This document shows positions 1 through 10,200 of a DNA stretch of 64,000 nucleotides, one piece after another. The notes beneath the pieces are model-generated. The model did no database searches and was not told where the DNA came from. It was given only the letters and a program-made list of their open reading frames with translations. The translations under genes were made by a program, and so were the position numbers. The stretch covers positions 19,071,001 through 19,135,000 of the forward strand of contig NC_092680.1 of NCBI RefSeq assembly GCF_964355755.1. The letters run 5' to 3'. The first letter of the stretch is position 1. Each line of letters begins with the position of its first letter. The stretch is from Antedon mediterranea. Its lineage: Eukaryota; Echinodermata; Crinoidea; Comatulida; Antedonidae.

Positions 1-728
1 ACTTAAAATCACCTCGAATGTACTTTGAATGTTGTCGGATAGTCACATCATCCGGACATCTTACGTGTATTGTTAGCCACTTAGTCTGAACAAATCTCTT
101 TATTGGCGGGAAATACGGAGATCAAACGATTCGAACACACACACACACTTATGTCATCTATTGGCTAGGGTTGAACTTCCTCTTGCTAAGACTGTACGCC
201 GGCGGAACATCTTATTTCCCGTGTCGGCTTCTTCATTGTACCTCGTACGTCTTCGTGCGTTTTTGGCCGAGGAGCATACAAGGGAGGGGCAAAAAAAGTG
301 CTAGTTTCCTAACAGGTGTCTTTTCTTATTTATCACGCGACACATAATTGCATTTCTCATACACATCAGAAGATTAAATTCTTGTTTATAGCATAGCATC
401 TTTTGAGAATTAGCACTTAAATTACGGAAATTCAAATTCAAGTTCAAGTTCGAACAATCAAAATAAAGGATGTGACCCAAGAAGACTTACAAGGAGTTCA
501 CATACAAAAACAGTAGGCCTAGTCAGACAATACGCCCTCTCCACGAATACTTATAATATAACGAACTTTAAACCAGTACGAACAATGCATAGGCATTTAT
601 TATTTAAATGTATATGAATGCATTAAGTGCATGTTGGGTAATTATGTTCATGGTTTGTCATAAAAAACAGTGGCGGACGGAAGGTAATAACCAGGTCATT
701 CATGTAGTTTAGGTATTTACATTTTGAT
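1..728 (-). other. NOL4 intron 3, part
   Basis: This sequence lies downstream of the exon 3 donor on the minus strand. There is a short CA microsatellite at about 138-148 and nothing that reads as an exon. The next NOL4 exon is not visible, so the intron extends past the left edge. Confidence 0.6.
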
Positions 729-838
729 TAAAGCTTGGTTCCCACTAGCGACGCAACGCAAGTGATTTGTCATTGGTTAACTCGCTTGCGTTGCGCGTAC
801 TTCCTTGCGTAGCGTCTCTAGTGGGAACCACACTTAAG
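729..838. mobile_element. Palindromic MITE, family A (GCTTGGTTCCCACTAG), in NOL4 intron 3
   Basis: The terminal inverted repeats are AAGCTTGGTTCCCACTAG at the left and CTAGTGGGAACCA at the right. Next inward are complementary GACGCAACGCAAG and CTTGCGTAGCGTC segments, so the whole ~110 bp can fold back. It is flanked by TTAA on each side. There is no coding capacity. It starts about 30 bp after the exon 3 donor. Confidence 0.75.
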
Positions 839-866
839 ATACAGTATAATGAACTACCCACCTCAC

Positions 867-1089
867 CAACGGTGTCATATCTCATCCTGTTGATCTTGTT
901 GAGGTACGTTGTAGTAATTGGCATGTTATAATCGATGGGGGCGTCCTCTGTTGCGATGGGTCCACTGATGGTTGGGCTAGGTTCGTTGGCGTTATTTGGT
1001 GATAAGTGCATCCGTTTAAGACAGTCACTACAGTTCATTAAAAAACGCGTTACGGCCTCACGCGGAAGAAACGCATACGTTTCAGCAAT
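867..1089 (-). CDS. NOL4: NOL4/NOL4L orthologue, coding exon 3 (continues beyond window)
   Basis: After acceptor ACAAAACAG the frame reads IAETYAFLPREAVTRFLM, then NCSDCLKRMHLSPN and later APIDYNMPITTTYLNKI. These are the conserved SYAFLPREAVTRFLMSC and IDYNMPIT blocks of NOL4 in order. The 3' end is less certain. Donor GTGAGG gives an end at 867 (phase 1); GTGGGT five bases on gives 862 (phase 0). The codons 5' of 1089 (up to 1170) are intron 2 that happens to be open. The linker between the two blocks is rich in N, P, S and T, as in the family. Further exons, including the conserved C-terminal helical part of NOL4, would lie left of position 1. The exon is flanked on both sides by palindromic mini-transposons. 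Confidence 0.88.
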
Positions 1090-1472
1090 CTGTTTTGTGG
1101 AAGAAGTTACTATTAATACTAAATAACACATGGTTAATATTACGAAGGGGTTGGAATCCTTGTTAAGCACCTCTCAAAAGCTTGGTTCCCACTAGGACTG
1201 AACGCAAGGACGTAAACGAATGACAAGCGACAGTTCGATTAATTCATCGCTTGGTAAACGCACTTACGTTGCGTTACGTCCTTGTGTTGCGTCTCTGGTG
1301 GAAACCAATCATTATGAAAAATCAGTTAAATACTGTTCTTCCTATCTAATCACTGTATTTGGTAACTATTAGGTCCATAATATTAACTTCCAATAAACAT
1401 TATATCAGGATTAGTTATTAATTACCTTCTGCGTTAAACAATATATTTAAGTATGAGGTGTATGTAACTTAC
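1090..1472 (-). other. NOL4 intron 2
   Basis: This 383-bp phase-0 intron lies between two well-supported exons, with GTAAGT at its 5' end and AAAACAG at its 3' end. About a third of it is a palindromic mini-transposon (1178-1309). Confidence 0.85.
1178..1309. mobile_element. Palindromic MITE, family A, in NOL4 intron 2
   Basis: It has the same termini as the copy at 729-838 (GCTTGGTTCCCACTAG and GTGGAAACCAA) and the same sub-terminal GCAAGGACGTAA / TTACGTCCTTG-type arms. The centre carries ACAAGCGACAGTT, found in several longer copies. Confidence 0.75.
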
Positions 1473-1613
1473 AGCTTTGTATGTGCGCTTCTGTCCAGCG
1501 TGTTTACCCCCTCTACAATCTGATTCTACGTGAACTGCATAGATGATGTCAAAAAAGTCTTCGACTACAGCTACACGCTTATAACCCCGATCAATTATCA
1601 TTCCACTCGATTC
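1473..1613 (-). CDS. NOL4: NOL4/NOL4L orthologue, coding exon 2
   Basis: This exon has 47 codons, phase 0 at both ends, and no start codon of its own. The acceptor is TTCTATTCTTCAG and the donor is GTAAGT, both consensus. The translation contains KRVAVVEDFFDIIYAVHVES (residues 12-31 of the exon) followed by GGKHAGQKRTYKA at its end. In vertebrate NOL4 the matching segment reads VAVVEDFFDIIY and then HAGQKRTYKA, immediately before the SYAFLPREAVTRF block. Here that next block starts exon 3, so order, phase and sequence all agree. The first ten residues (ESSGMIIDRG) replace a more variable linker in vertebrates. Identity is secure; the exact function of the segment is unknown. Confidence 0.9.
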
Positions 1614-1709
1614 CTGAAGAATAGAATATATGTTAATACAATAAAATATAGGTCTTTTATGAGGAAATGATGAGATGAGATATGATAGTGGCGTCAGGAT
1701 TTTTGCGAC

Positions 1710-1798
1710 AGGAGGAGGGGGGGGGGGTGGGAGGGGCGCATGTCCTCATACGTTCCCCGGAGGATAAAAAAGGGGGTGGTGGTGGGGGGGGGGGGGCA
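1710..1798 (+). repeat. G-rich low-complexity tract in NOL4 intron 1
   Basis: Two runs of more than ten guanines lie close together on the plus strand, separated by ~50 bp with further G runs. The plus strand is the template strand for NOL4, so the pre-mRNA would be C-rich here. The tract lies 100-185 nt upstream of the exon 2 acceptor. It has G-quadruplex potential on DNA. Confidence 0.7.
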
Positions 1799-2756
1799 TA
1801 TGGGTGTCAAGATGTGGGGGAAACATTGAACTGGCGCCACCCTTGAATGATGGGGATTACTATGACAACAATAACGTGTAAACTGATGTTGATGATGACG
1901 ATTATTTTATGATTTTCATTATTAAACAAAATACATCGCCATTGTGTGAATGCAGATTCAATGATGAGAATGAAGAAAATAAAGACAAAAATAAAATAAT
2001 TTTTAAAATTAGAATATTTGAAAATTATTGTAAGTCTAATACACAATATATGAATACTTATTGTATAGTATTAATAACGTCAAATAACGAAACAAAAACG
2101 TGTATGTTCAGATTTTAATGGTGTAATTTAAAAAGTATAATTTATATTATATTCATTTGAATGATGATTTTTTTTTAGTAATGTCGTCAATCAAAAACCT
2201 TATCACTTCCAACGCTTATGATAAAACAATTTTCCTTTAATGTCCAATTCAATGACAATTACCAAGACTGATTCCATTTGCGTTAAAATGATTCAAATTG
2301 CCGTAGAGAAAACAAAACAATTACTGTCGCTTACAATTTTGATTTCTAGCTAAGAATTCTAAAATTACAGAACGCCCTCATCTATATAACAATTATTTTG
2401 AGCTAATAATTGTGGGTAATGTCACGAACTTTTGCCTTAATTCGTTGATGGCGCTGTAGCTATATTTTGGATCATCAGGCTGCAATAATGTGTTTATTTG
2501 TTTCGGTAAGCCAATTTATACAATCATGAATAAAATAGTTAACTATTTCTATCAGTGATACACTATCGACTTTTAAGGGCCAGAAATAATGATGTAATAG
2601 TAATTAGTCACCTGTGACGCGCAATGTGCGTAGATAAAAGAACAGTTACACCACCCCGACCAAATAAAAGCAACCAAAAACCAACAATATGTATAAATAA
2701 CTCCATGAACCAACCAAACGCAACCGATAAACCAAGATTAGTAACAAACGACACAT

Positions 2757-2881
2757 AATGAAGTGCATGCCCTATAACCAACCAGCCGATACCCTTCACA
2801 CTATTATTATTCAGTTGGACAAGTTGGGAAATGCATCAACAAATAAATTTCAATTGTAAATTATAGGGCATGCACTTCATT
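2757..2881. repeat. Perfect 21-bp inverted repeat with 83-bp spacer
   Basis: The arm 2757-2777 (core GAAGTGCATGCCCTATAA) is the exact reverse complement of 2861-2881. The spacer contains a 32-bp unit (2779-2810) repeated exactly in direct orientation at 2984-3015, outside the inverted repeat. This looks like a fold-back element or a local rearrangement scar. Confidence 0.6.
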
Positions 2882-4464
2882 TTACAATTGTTATTCCCCC
2901 TCCCCCAACCAATTTCAAAATCCTTTATCTGCAACTTATTTGACCACCAGTAAACGATGAACCACCATAACTTAAACACAAAACAACCAGCCGATACCCT
3001 TCACACTATTATTATGTATTACTTTTTCAGTATTGATTACCACGCAAAGAGAATGAACGATGTAATGTTCGTTCCCCTTATTGTGACGCCTCATTTCACC
3101 CTTTTGTCCGCTTTATTACGCGTCAATACACGCAAACAAAACACGGTCGCGTGCCAAACTATATCCTCTTGGGATGATCGTCTATTTGCTACGATTAAGT
3201 TACGTACGCGAATGACTGGCTTAGGTTAGGTTAGAAAACGTTATTGTACCACAAAATAAACTATACAGTACATTCATTTTGGTTTATAATATAATATGTA
3301 TAAATAACAAAGCTTAGGACTTTGGCTGCGGAGACTCTGGCCTCATCAGTCAAGTATTATTAAACTCGTTAGATGGGACGCGCTAATCGAACGACGGCCG
3401 GTTTCAACAATAATATTTTCCGGTGTACGAACAATGACAGGATAGTTATTTTAAGAATAAATGCATTAGAGTATATTAATATTGATTTGGTAGTTATATT
3501 GGAATTTGACCTATGCAACGCTATACTGATACTTTTATTTATGGGATACTGGTGTATTTTTCGTTTGAAATTTACTGTACTGTAAAACATCGAACAGTTA
3601 ATTTCATTTTATATCGCGCAGCGGACAATAAATATTAAAAATCCATATAAAAAACGACAAACTCCACAGGTGGATGATGGCTTAATCTCTAAATTGTCTA
3701 CACTGTAAAAAAAAACTAAATTAAGGCGTGTCTGAAAACAGGTTAACGTTCATTATAATTTTCAATTCCTATACAATAGGTTTGCATAATAGCTATTTGT
3801 ATCACTCTGGGACAATAAACCGGGAAAGGGAATATAGACAAAGTGTAATGCAATATTGTAGTCGGATATAACGACCCATCGCTAGCCCATTAGTTATGTC
3901 TTGAAGCAGTGAGGCAGTATTGGATCGATATCACCCTGCATAATGAAGGTACGGGTCGGGTCAGTCGGCCTCGTGCTGAGCACAACACACTTTATGTGCA
4001 AATGCATCAAATGCTTTCAACAAGACAAATCTCAATTGTCAAAGTACATTTTGTCACGTGCCGTGCGCCTATTGTTTTGCATGGTTAATAATTAGAATTC
4101 GGTAGGAAAGCGGAGATGATTTTTCTCTCCATCCATTCATTAGTACACGGCGTTCTATCGGACGCTGGAGCTGATTATGCATGCTGTAGGATGATATTCC
4201 GTATTAATGTATGTGGTACGATCGGTAGATAGAAAACCCCATTAGCGGTATCAAACGCTTTAGTTTCAATGAAAGCGTGTGTTACGAGTATATCATTATG
4301 TGGCTGATTACTACTGCGTTTTTCAGATCTAGCAATATCTTTATTTTTACATCATTAAACTGTAGCATTGATCATATTTTGTTTAATACACTGAATGTTA
4401 AATATCGTATAATCCAATAAGACATGAAAAGCCGATGTTATCTTTCAAATTACGTCTCTCATGT

Positions 4465-4860
4465 ATCGCGAGAGAATGAATGTCGTATTTAAAATTCGCA
4501 TTTGCAAACTCGTGTCGTGACGCCAAGTTGTAACGTCAGTGACACGTAGAATGAATGTCGTACTTAAGATTCGCGTTTGCAAACTCGTGTCGTGACGCCA
4601 AGGTGTTGTAACGTCAATGACACGTAGAATGAATGTCGTACTTAAGATTCGCGTTTGCAAACTCGTGTCGTGACGCCAAGGTGTTGTAACGTGTGATACA
4701 CGTAGAGTGAATACCGTGCATATGTGCGTTTGCTAACTCGTGTCGTGACGCCAAGGTGTTGTAATGTGTACACGTGAGACATGTAGAATGGATACCGTGC
4801 ATATGTGCGTTTGCTAACGCGTGTCGTAACGTCGAAGGACCTGCCGCAACGTCAGTGAGA
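4465..4860. repeat. Tandem array, about 78-bp unit, 5 copies
   Basis: The units begin near 4469, 4544, 4623, 4702 and 4783. Shared words are GTAGAATGAATGTCGTAC, GTTTGCAAACTCGTGTCGTG and ACGCCAAGGTGTTGTAACG. Periods are 75-81 bp, with increasing divergence to the right. Short minus-strand open frames with a repeated TFILRVTDVT-type motif are a by-product of the array. It lies in NOL4 intron 1. Confidence 0.8.
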
Positions 4861-4907
4861 CGTAAATCAGACTGTTAGACAGACTATAGAAAATGGATAT
4901 TTTGAGA

Positions 4908-4937
4908 TGCGTTGTGTCCTGCTAGTGGCAACCAAGG
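4908..4937. mobile_element. Family A MITE terminal fragment
   Basis: GCGTTGTGTCC followed by GCTAGTGGCAACCAAGG matches the right end of the palindromic family A. Only about 30 bp are left. Confidence 0.45.
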
Positions 4938-5590
4938 TTTACTAACGGTATTCACGACGCGTCACAGTTCACACATTCGAATAATGTTCACACTAATTTA
5001 TCTCCGTAAGTCTGATAAAAATGATAGTTGATGAATATCACAATTTGCGAAACACAAGAATCTAATATATACCATGTGACGTCATTACTAAACGAGAATC
5101 ACCCTTGTGGCATGGAGTAGGATGATTTTTTTTGTAATTAAATATCATCGTCTTCCGTCACGTCACAAAAAAACCCACTAGTTATTTTTTTAACACCAAA
5201 TTATCAATCAAAAATGAGGCCTAAAATTACTTTTATAATAATTGATGGCAGGGTGGCGTGTTTGCCGCCGATGCCCAGACTGCTTCGAAGAACAGAGAAT
5301 ATTATCTGGACAGGCAAAACACCTGGTGGATGAACGAAAACCATATTGAGAGACTCTGAATTAACATCATTTTCACCCATGTATTTGAATATGAATTGAT
5401 TGAACAAATAATGTATAATAATAAAAGTCAATAATAGTAATAATAATTATATAGGCCTAATGGCAATTGTGAAAGGTACTTGACTGTCGCTAATTATAGC
5501 TCTCAGTTCCATATACCCCTATAATGGTATCGTGTCCATTTTTAAAGTATCAGCGTGTCCACGTGTGTAATGTATATAAATGTCCGGGAT

Positions 5591-5908
5591 TATTGATTGA
5601 AATTGATTGAAATATATATTTATACTGGGTAACCAAAGACTGGTCTCCCAGAGGGCCCAGTTGGTGATCAGTGGCTGTGATGTACTAATACACCGGGGTA
5701 ACCCCCTACTCGTCTCGAAAGATGTACTAGGTTCTTTAAAGTGCACACGAGCTAGATGTGTACACTGGACCTACGGTTTATAGTCCTTATCCGAGAAGAC
5801 TCGTTCTACCACCAGAACCATGGAGTGAGTGAGCCTCGAACCCCTGCCGATGTTATGGCTACGTAATTACGGTTCCACTGTCTTAACCGCTCGGCAACTC
5901 ACTCACCC
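5591..5908 (-). mobile_element. tRNA-derived SINE, full-length copy
   Basis: On the minus strand it starts GGGTGAGTGAGTTGCCGAGCG with a GGTTAAGACAGTGG continuation (A box of tRNA-Leu/Ser type). A B-box-like GGTTCGAGGCTCACTC follows. Then comes a non-tRNA body with GGTAGAACGAGTC, GTAGGTCCAGTGTAC and GGGGTTACCCCGGTGTA. It ends with GGGAGACCAGTCTTTGG and a tail of TTTCAATCAA-type repeats. It matches the copies at 14.4, 29.8 and 59.3 kb. The length of about 320 bp fits a tRNA-type SINE mobilised by a LINE. It is not a working tRNA gene. Confidence 0.85.
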
Positions 5909-7651
5909 GTATTGGTATTATTTACCATAGACGTTGGTTTCGCTAACTTTAGTTGCGGTATTTTACGGTATTAATGTTATGAACTAATTCACTCATACAC
6001 ACTTCTGTATGGCCACAGTACGTTATTTATAACAATGAATGCAAATTCATTGGCTTTCGCGAATTATGTTCAAATGGTCCAATAATTCAATTTTACGCAT
6101 TTTAAACATTTTTTACGAATTTAGTTCTGTAGTATTGATTTTTCCCAGATATTTATTCGATATGGTGTACTCATGAAGCCTAGGTCAACCCTTGAGTAAG
6201 TTTTGCCCTTCTAAAGCCTGTAGGCTCAAGATTGTCAATAAAGCTTTTCACAAGATTTTCCTGATGAAAATGTATTGCAAAATTAATCCTTTCTTGTGAC
6301 CAGTCGGTGAACACAGGGTCAGCGCAAGGGCACGTCAACGGAGACGAAATTCTGAGAGGATCGCACAAGTTCTCGTGTGACGTTAGCATCGATGTCGTCT
6401 AATGACGTAGGATAATCTTAAGAGAACTACATCACCAAGACAAAATAGAATCCAATTATAACGATGTAGTTTATGAATTCGTGTCACTTGCAAAAAATGA
6501 AGCCAGAAGGCTGGAATCAGCATAAGGCGAAAAAGTCGAGTTCTGTCAAAATATATTCGGGATTTGGCGCACGACCCATGGTTACAGATATCTCAATTCT
6601 CTGACGTAGAAATATTGATATAGACATTTCGGTTGATTAATATGACAGTAACAACAGGATAGCTAAGTAGTATAACTTACGCATAATGTAACACATTTTC
6701 CGGAGGCGTAATATTCTTTCTGCTTTGGGTTGAACGAGAGATACGAAATAAAGGGACTGGGACAAAAAACAATTACGATGGCTCTTCCCGGCCTGTCATC
6801 ATCATACGCATTGAGATTGAGAACACAAAAAAAAAACCTTAAATAAAACCCTTAAATGAATAATATATATTCTATCCCTGAACCCTTAGATATTAAACTT
6901 CGAATAATTTTACAATATTAGTTTTATTATTAGACTAACTATAAATTAGGCCTATATCTCGTATTATTAATATAAAATTAGGCTTTATGATTTAAAAAAA
7001 AATCGTTTTAATGAACCACCACCATTTCGTAGTATAGATATGAATAACAACAATAATAACGCTGATTAATCATGTTTACCATGTTCATTGATTTATATAC
7101 GGCAGCTAATCCACTATACCTCCAATAAGTCGCAAGATTCCAATTCTTGCCTCGGATTGGCATTTACACCGACTCCATACCTCTTCTACTTCAATAATTA
7201 TAATTGATTTTCCCTCTTTGTTTTTATAGTTCTTATTCCGTATCCACGCTTCAATGCCGCAATGAAGACATTGTGGTTCTTCGTCGATCTTACTAGTGAC
7301 GTCATCATTATTTCAACTACTGTGAAAATTGATCAAGGCTGATGATTGCGTCCCGTGTTGCTTGGTAACCGTTTCACAACAACACACGAGAATACAATCG
7401 GTAAAAAGTATTAAAATGAGGAATTAAAAGAAAATCCTATGACGATAATACTAATAATAATAGATATAATATGGGAGGTCCCTGCACCATCATGGAATAT
7501 AGTTAGGCCTATAGTAATATCAATCGGAACCTACCCGGTAGCGTAGATATTCAATAAATATTGAACTTTCGACTTTATAATAATGGGCTCTCCCCCTGAA
7601 CGAAAATAGATCGTCCGGTTGATGAATATATTGACAGTAAAAAAAACCGTA

Positions 7652-7988
7652 TACGTGCGCCAACATGTGTATTTTTACGTGCGCCAACATGTGTATTTTT
7701 ACGTACGCCAACATGTGTATATTTACGTACGCCAACATGTGTATTTTTACGTACCCCAATAAGTGTATTTTTACGTACGCCAACATGTGTACTTTTACGT
7801 ACGCCAACATGTGTATTTTCACGTACGCCAACATGTGTATCTTTACGTACGCCAACATGTGTATTTATACGTACGTCAACATGTTTATTTTGACGTACGT
7901 CAACATGTTTATTTTTTACGTACGCCAAATGTGTATTTTTACGTACGCCAACATGTGTATTTTTACGTACGCCAACATGTGTATTTTT
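7652..7988. repeat. 24-bp minisatellite, 14 units, open in several frames
   Basis: The unit reads ACGTACGCCAACATG then TGTATTTTT, 24 bp, with few substitutions and one or two single-base indels. Because 24 is a multiple of three and the unit lacks stops, four frames stay open over much of the array. They encode octapeptides such as YVRQHVYF and MCIFTYAN (plus) and THVGVRKN and MLAYVKIH (minus). It lies inside NOL4 intron 1. The open frames are best read as a by-product, not as genes. Confidence 0.9.
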
Positions 7989-9520
7989 GGTGTTGTTTGC
8001 GATGGGACTTTGAGGGTGAATAAAGACGAAAAACGACAAATATTTTTATGATCTAAAATCTTTTTTAAGTACACAGGCTGCTCTTACTAAATTCAATGAA
8101 CTTTACATTTTGAATGTTGCAATTAATATTAATTACACATTAACGTTCCACTCGTAAAATAGTAAAATGTCAACAAGGCAAACAATTGGAGTCAATAATT
8201 AATACAAGCATTCATGTGTAGGCCTACTATGGGTAAGAACGGTACAAACGCTACAGGCCTAATACTGTCAAACTATGTTAAATGCCAAATAGGCCTACTT
8301 GTATTGGTTCCCCAAGTAGTAGCGATTTATTTAAAATTGGCGCGCGTTAACATTTTGTCGATTTATGTATGTATATTGATTCGTTGTGTTGTGTCTTCAA
8401 AGATAATAAGCCCCATTCAGACTTAATTATTTGCCCGGGTATATTCGCTAATTAGCGATAATGTAGTCTGAACCGACCAAGTATCCCAAATGTACACAAT
8501 CATAAACAATGTAATACTGTTTAATTTCATGACTTATTCTAAACAGCCACACGCTCGGTCCTCATGTTTTTTTTTTTTGGCCATAAACAACAATCTGATA
8601 AAAGAATAATTTTCCTGGTAGGAGGCTTTCATATACAAATAATACCGTCAACATGTCGTAATTAGCGAAGCGTGGCACGCGAAAAAAAAACACATTGCTT
8701 TCGAATAAAGGAATAGGTAGGAAAAAGAGGCATTATTCATTGATGTAAATGCAATAAAACTGTGATATACCGTGAAAGTGTAATACACAGTTTATACATT
8801 GCAAACAAACAAAAACTAACCATTTGAAGAAACACTGGAAGATGCATTAACACGACACAAACATCAACAAGTGACTCAATTGTCTTAGCGCGTACAACGC
8901 GTAAATGATAAAGCTATACCATCCCATAAGTGCGTCAATATGCGTCTTTGCGCGTACATTAAACGAGTCACCTTATGGGCTAAAATAATATTTCCATGAT
9001 TCTTTTCTTGAAAATTGATTGCCTATTGTCGGAAGAGGAGTTTAACTTAGGAAACAGGTATTTGGAATATTAATATTATTAAATTATTTTTTATCAGTAA
9101 GAGTATTACATATTTCTATTTCCTAATTAAACTAATAATAATAAAGTCATGGTTTGATTTGAAAACAGTCAATGACTTAACCGCGTCTGTAAAAAAAAAA
9201 AATAGGCCTAAATCCAAAAGAGTAACCACTGATAGTAGGCCTATCTATTCATTTATTTATTTATTTATTGACTGTATACAAACCACATACAGTACATATA
9301 TTAAATAATTTATATTGAACGTTATAATTTGTTGTATATAATGTTTATTAATTAATGAATCAAGTCTCAAATTAAAAAAAACTAATTACTCATTAATGTA
9401 AAGCCTTTCCCCAAAATTAATGAACTAACAAACATACAGGATAAAAGAGAAACTATTTATTAATTTATATAATTATTAATATTATTATTATTAATAATAA
9501 ATAATTTTAGGTTTTCTTAC

Positions 9521-9796
9521 TGTTGACTTGACAGGAACATAAATGACGTCATCGGTCACTTCGGAGGTATCACTCTTTTCCGGTCCCAACTTAAATCCTT
9601 TTGCTTTTAACCAAAAACGAAATTTCGCATTTTCTGTTGTCGGAGGCTCGTCTCCTCTTAGAAATCCGGCAATCCGGTTATATTTTTTCTGCGTTACCGT
9701 CTTTGTTTTAGCTCCTTCTCCATAATTTAATTCAGCCCAAGCTTGGTACGTTATTTTTATCTCCTCCTTCGTTAAAACTGGATCCATCGCCGACAT
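9521..9796 (-). CDS. NOL4: NOL4/NOL4L orthologue, coding exon 1 (N-terminus)
   Basis: This is the first coding exon of a nucleolar protein 4 family gene. The translation opens MSAMDPVLTKEEI and then carries the family's N-terminal signature. The visible blocks are GAKTKTVTQKKYNRI (residues 28-42), TTENAKFRFWLKAKGF (53-68) and VIYVPVKST (84-92); vertebrate NOL4 has close equivalents in the same order (from memory). The exon ends at a consensus donor (GTAAGA, GT at 9520-9519), exactly after codon 92, and the frame closes nine codons into the intron. The first ATG was chosen because nothing family-like precedes it. A second ATG three codons on has a good context (GCGATGG), so the start could be there. 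NOL4 proteins are nuclear/nucleolar and poorly understood; vertebrate NOL4L is known from leukaemia fusions with RUNX1 and PAX5. An invertebrate copy is probably the single ancestor-type gene of NOL4 and NOL4L. Confidence 0.9.
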
Positions 9797-10200
9797 CTTT
9801 AATGCTCTCTATAAAATCAGACACAATAAGATAATTCCACACGGGTCGGTCCAGTGATGAATATATATTTTTTATTAGACTTGCCGTCAATAAACGAACG
9901 TTGGGATGGGAGAAGATTGCTGTAAAGTCGTGTGTTGATTCGTTTCACCTGCTAATAGTTTTCGTTACACTGTGGCTAGCACGGTGAAAACACTATAGCA
10001 GACATCAAATATTCAGGTTTCGGACAAAATGACTTGAATACATAATGAGCACGTTACGAGGGGCCTTGTACATTCACTATCGGCCAGGATGGTAACGCGT
10101 GCGCTGATTGGCTAGCGTAGACAAAAGTATCTATGTGACGTCACGATGATGCCAGCTGTCCCATTTTGGAATATTTCATATTCATATCATTATAGTAATA
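9797..10200 (-). promoter_or_regulatory. Candidate NOL4 promoter and 5' UTR region
   Basis: This is the sequence upstream of the NOL4 start codon. On the minus strand it contains a CCAAT box (plus-strand ATTGG in GCTGATTGGCT, about 10,099-10,109) and a perfect palindromic CRE-type site TGACGTCA at 10,137-10,144. It is richer in CpG than the flanks. There is no convincing minus-strand TATA box. Just before the ATG lies a pyrimidine-rich run ending TTTTATAG (acceptor AG at 9810-9809), so the exon probably starts at 9808 with a 12-nt UTR. A compatible donor CAG|GTGAAA sits at 9949/9948 and would leave a ~140-bp UTR intron. Promoter position and UTR splicing are inference. Confidence 0.4.

Larger units (their letters stand above)
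1614..9520 (-). other. NOL4 intron 1, about 7.9 kb, repeat-rich
   Basis: This phase-0 intron lies between the 92-codon first coding exon and exon 2. It holds a G-rich tract (1710-1798), a 21-bp inverted repeat, a 5-unit ~78-bp array, a tRNA-derived SINE and a 14-unit 24-bp minisatellite, all listed separately. Outside these I see AT-rich sequence with no coding or RNA signal. Confidence 0.8.

Noticed and set aside
1090-1170. Extension of NOL4 exon 3 upstream to a Met at 1170
   Set aside because: A consensus acceptor ends at 1090 and the family homology starts exactly after it. The extra hydrophobic residues are translated intron.
7652-7988. CRISPR-like regular repeat
   Set aside because: Units are contiguous with no unique spacers and the genome is eukaryotic. 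It is a minisatellite.
7520-8051. Open frames of 86-154 codons on both strands around 7.5-8.05 kb
   Set aside because: They are the 24-bp minisatellite read in different frames. A stop-free unit with a period divisible by three keeps many frames open at once.
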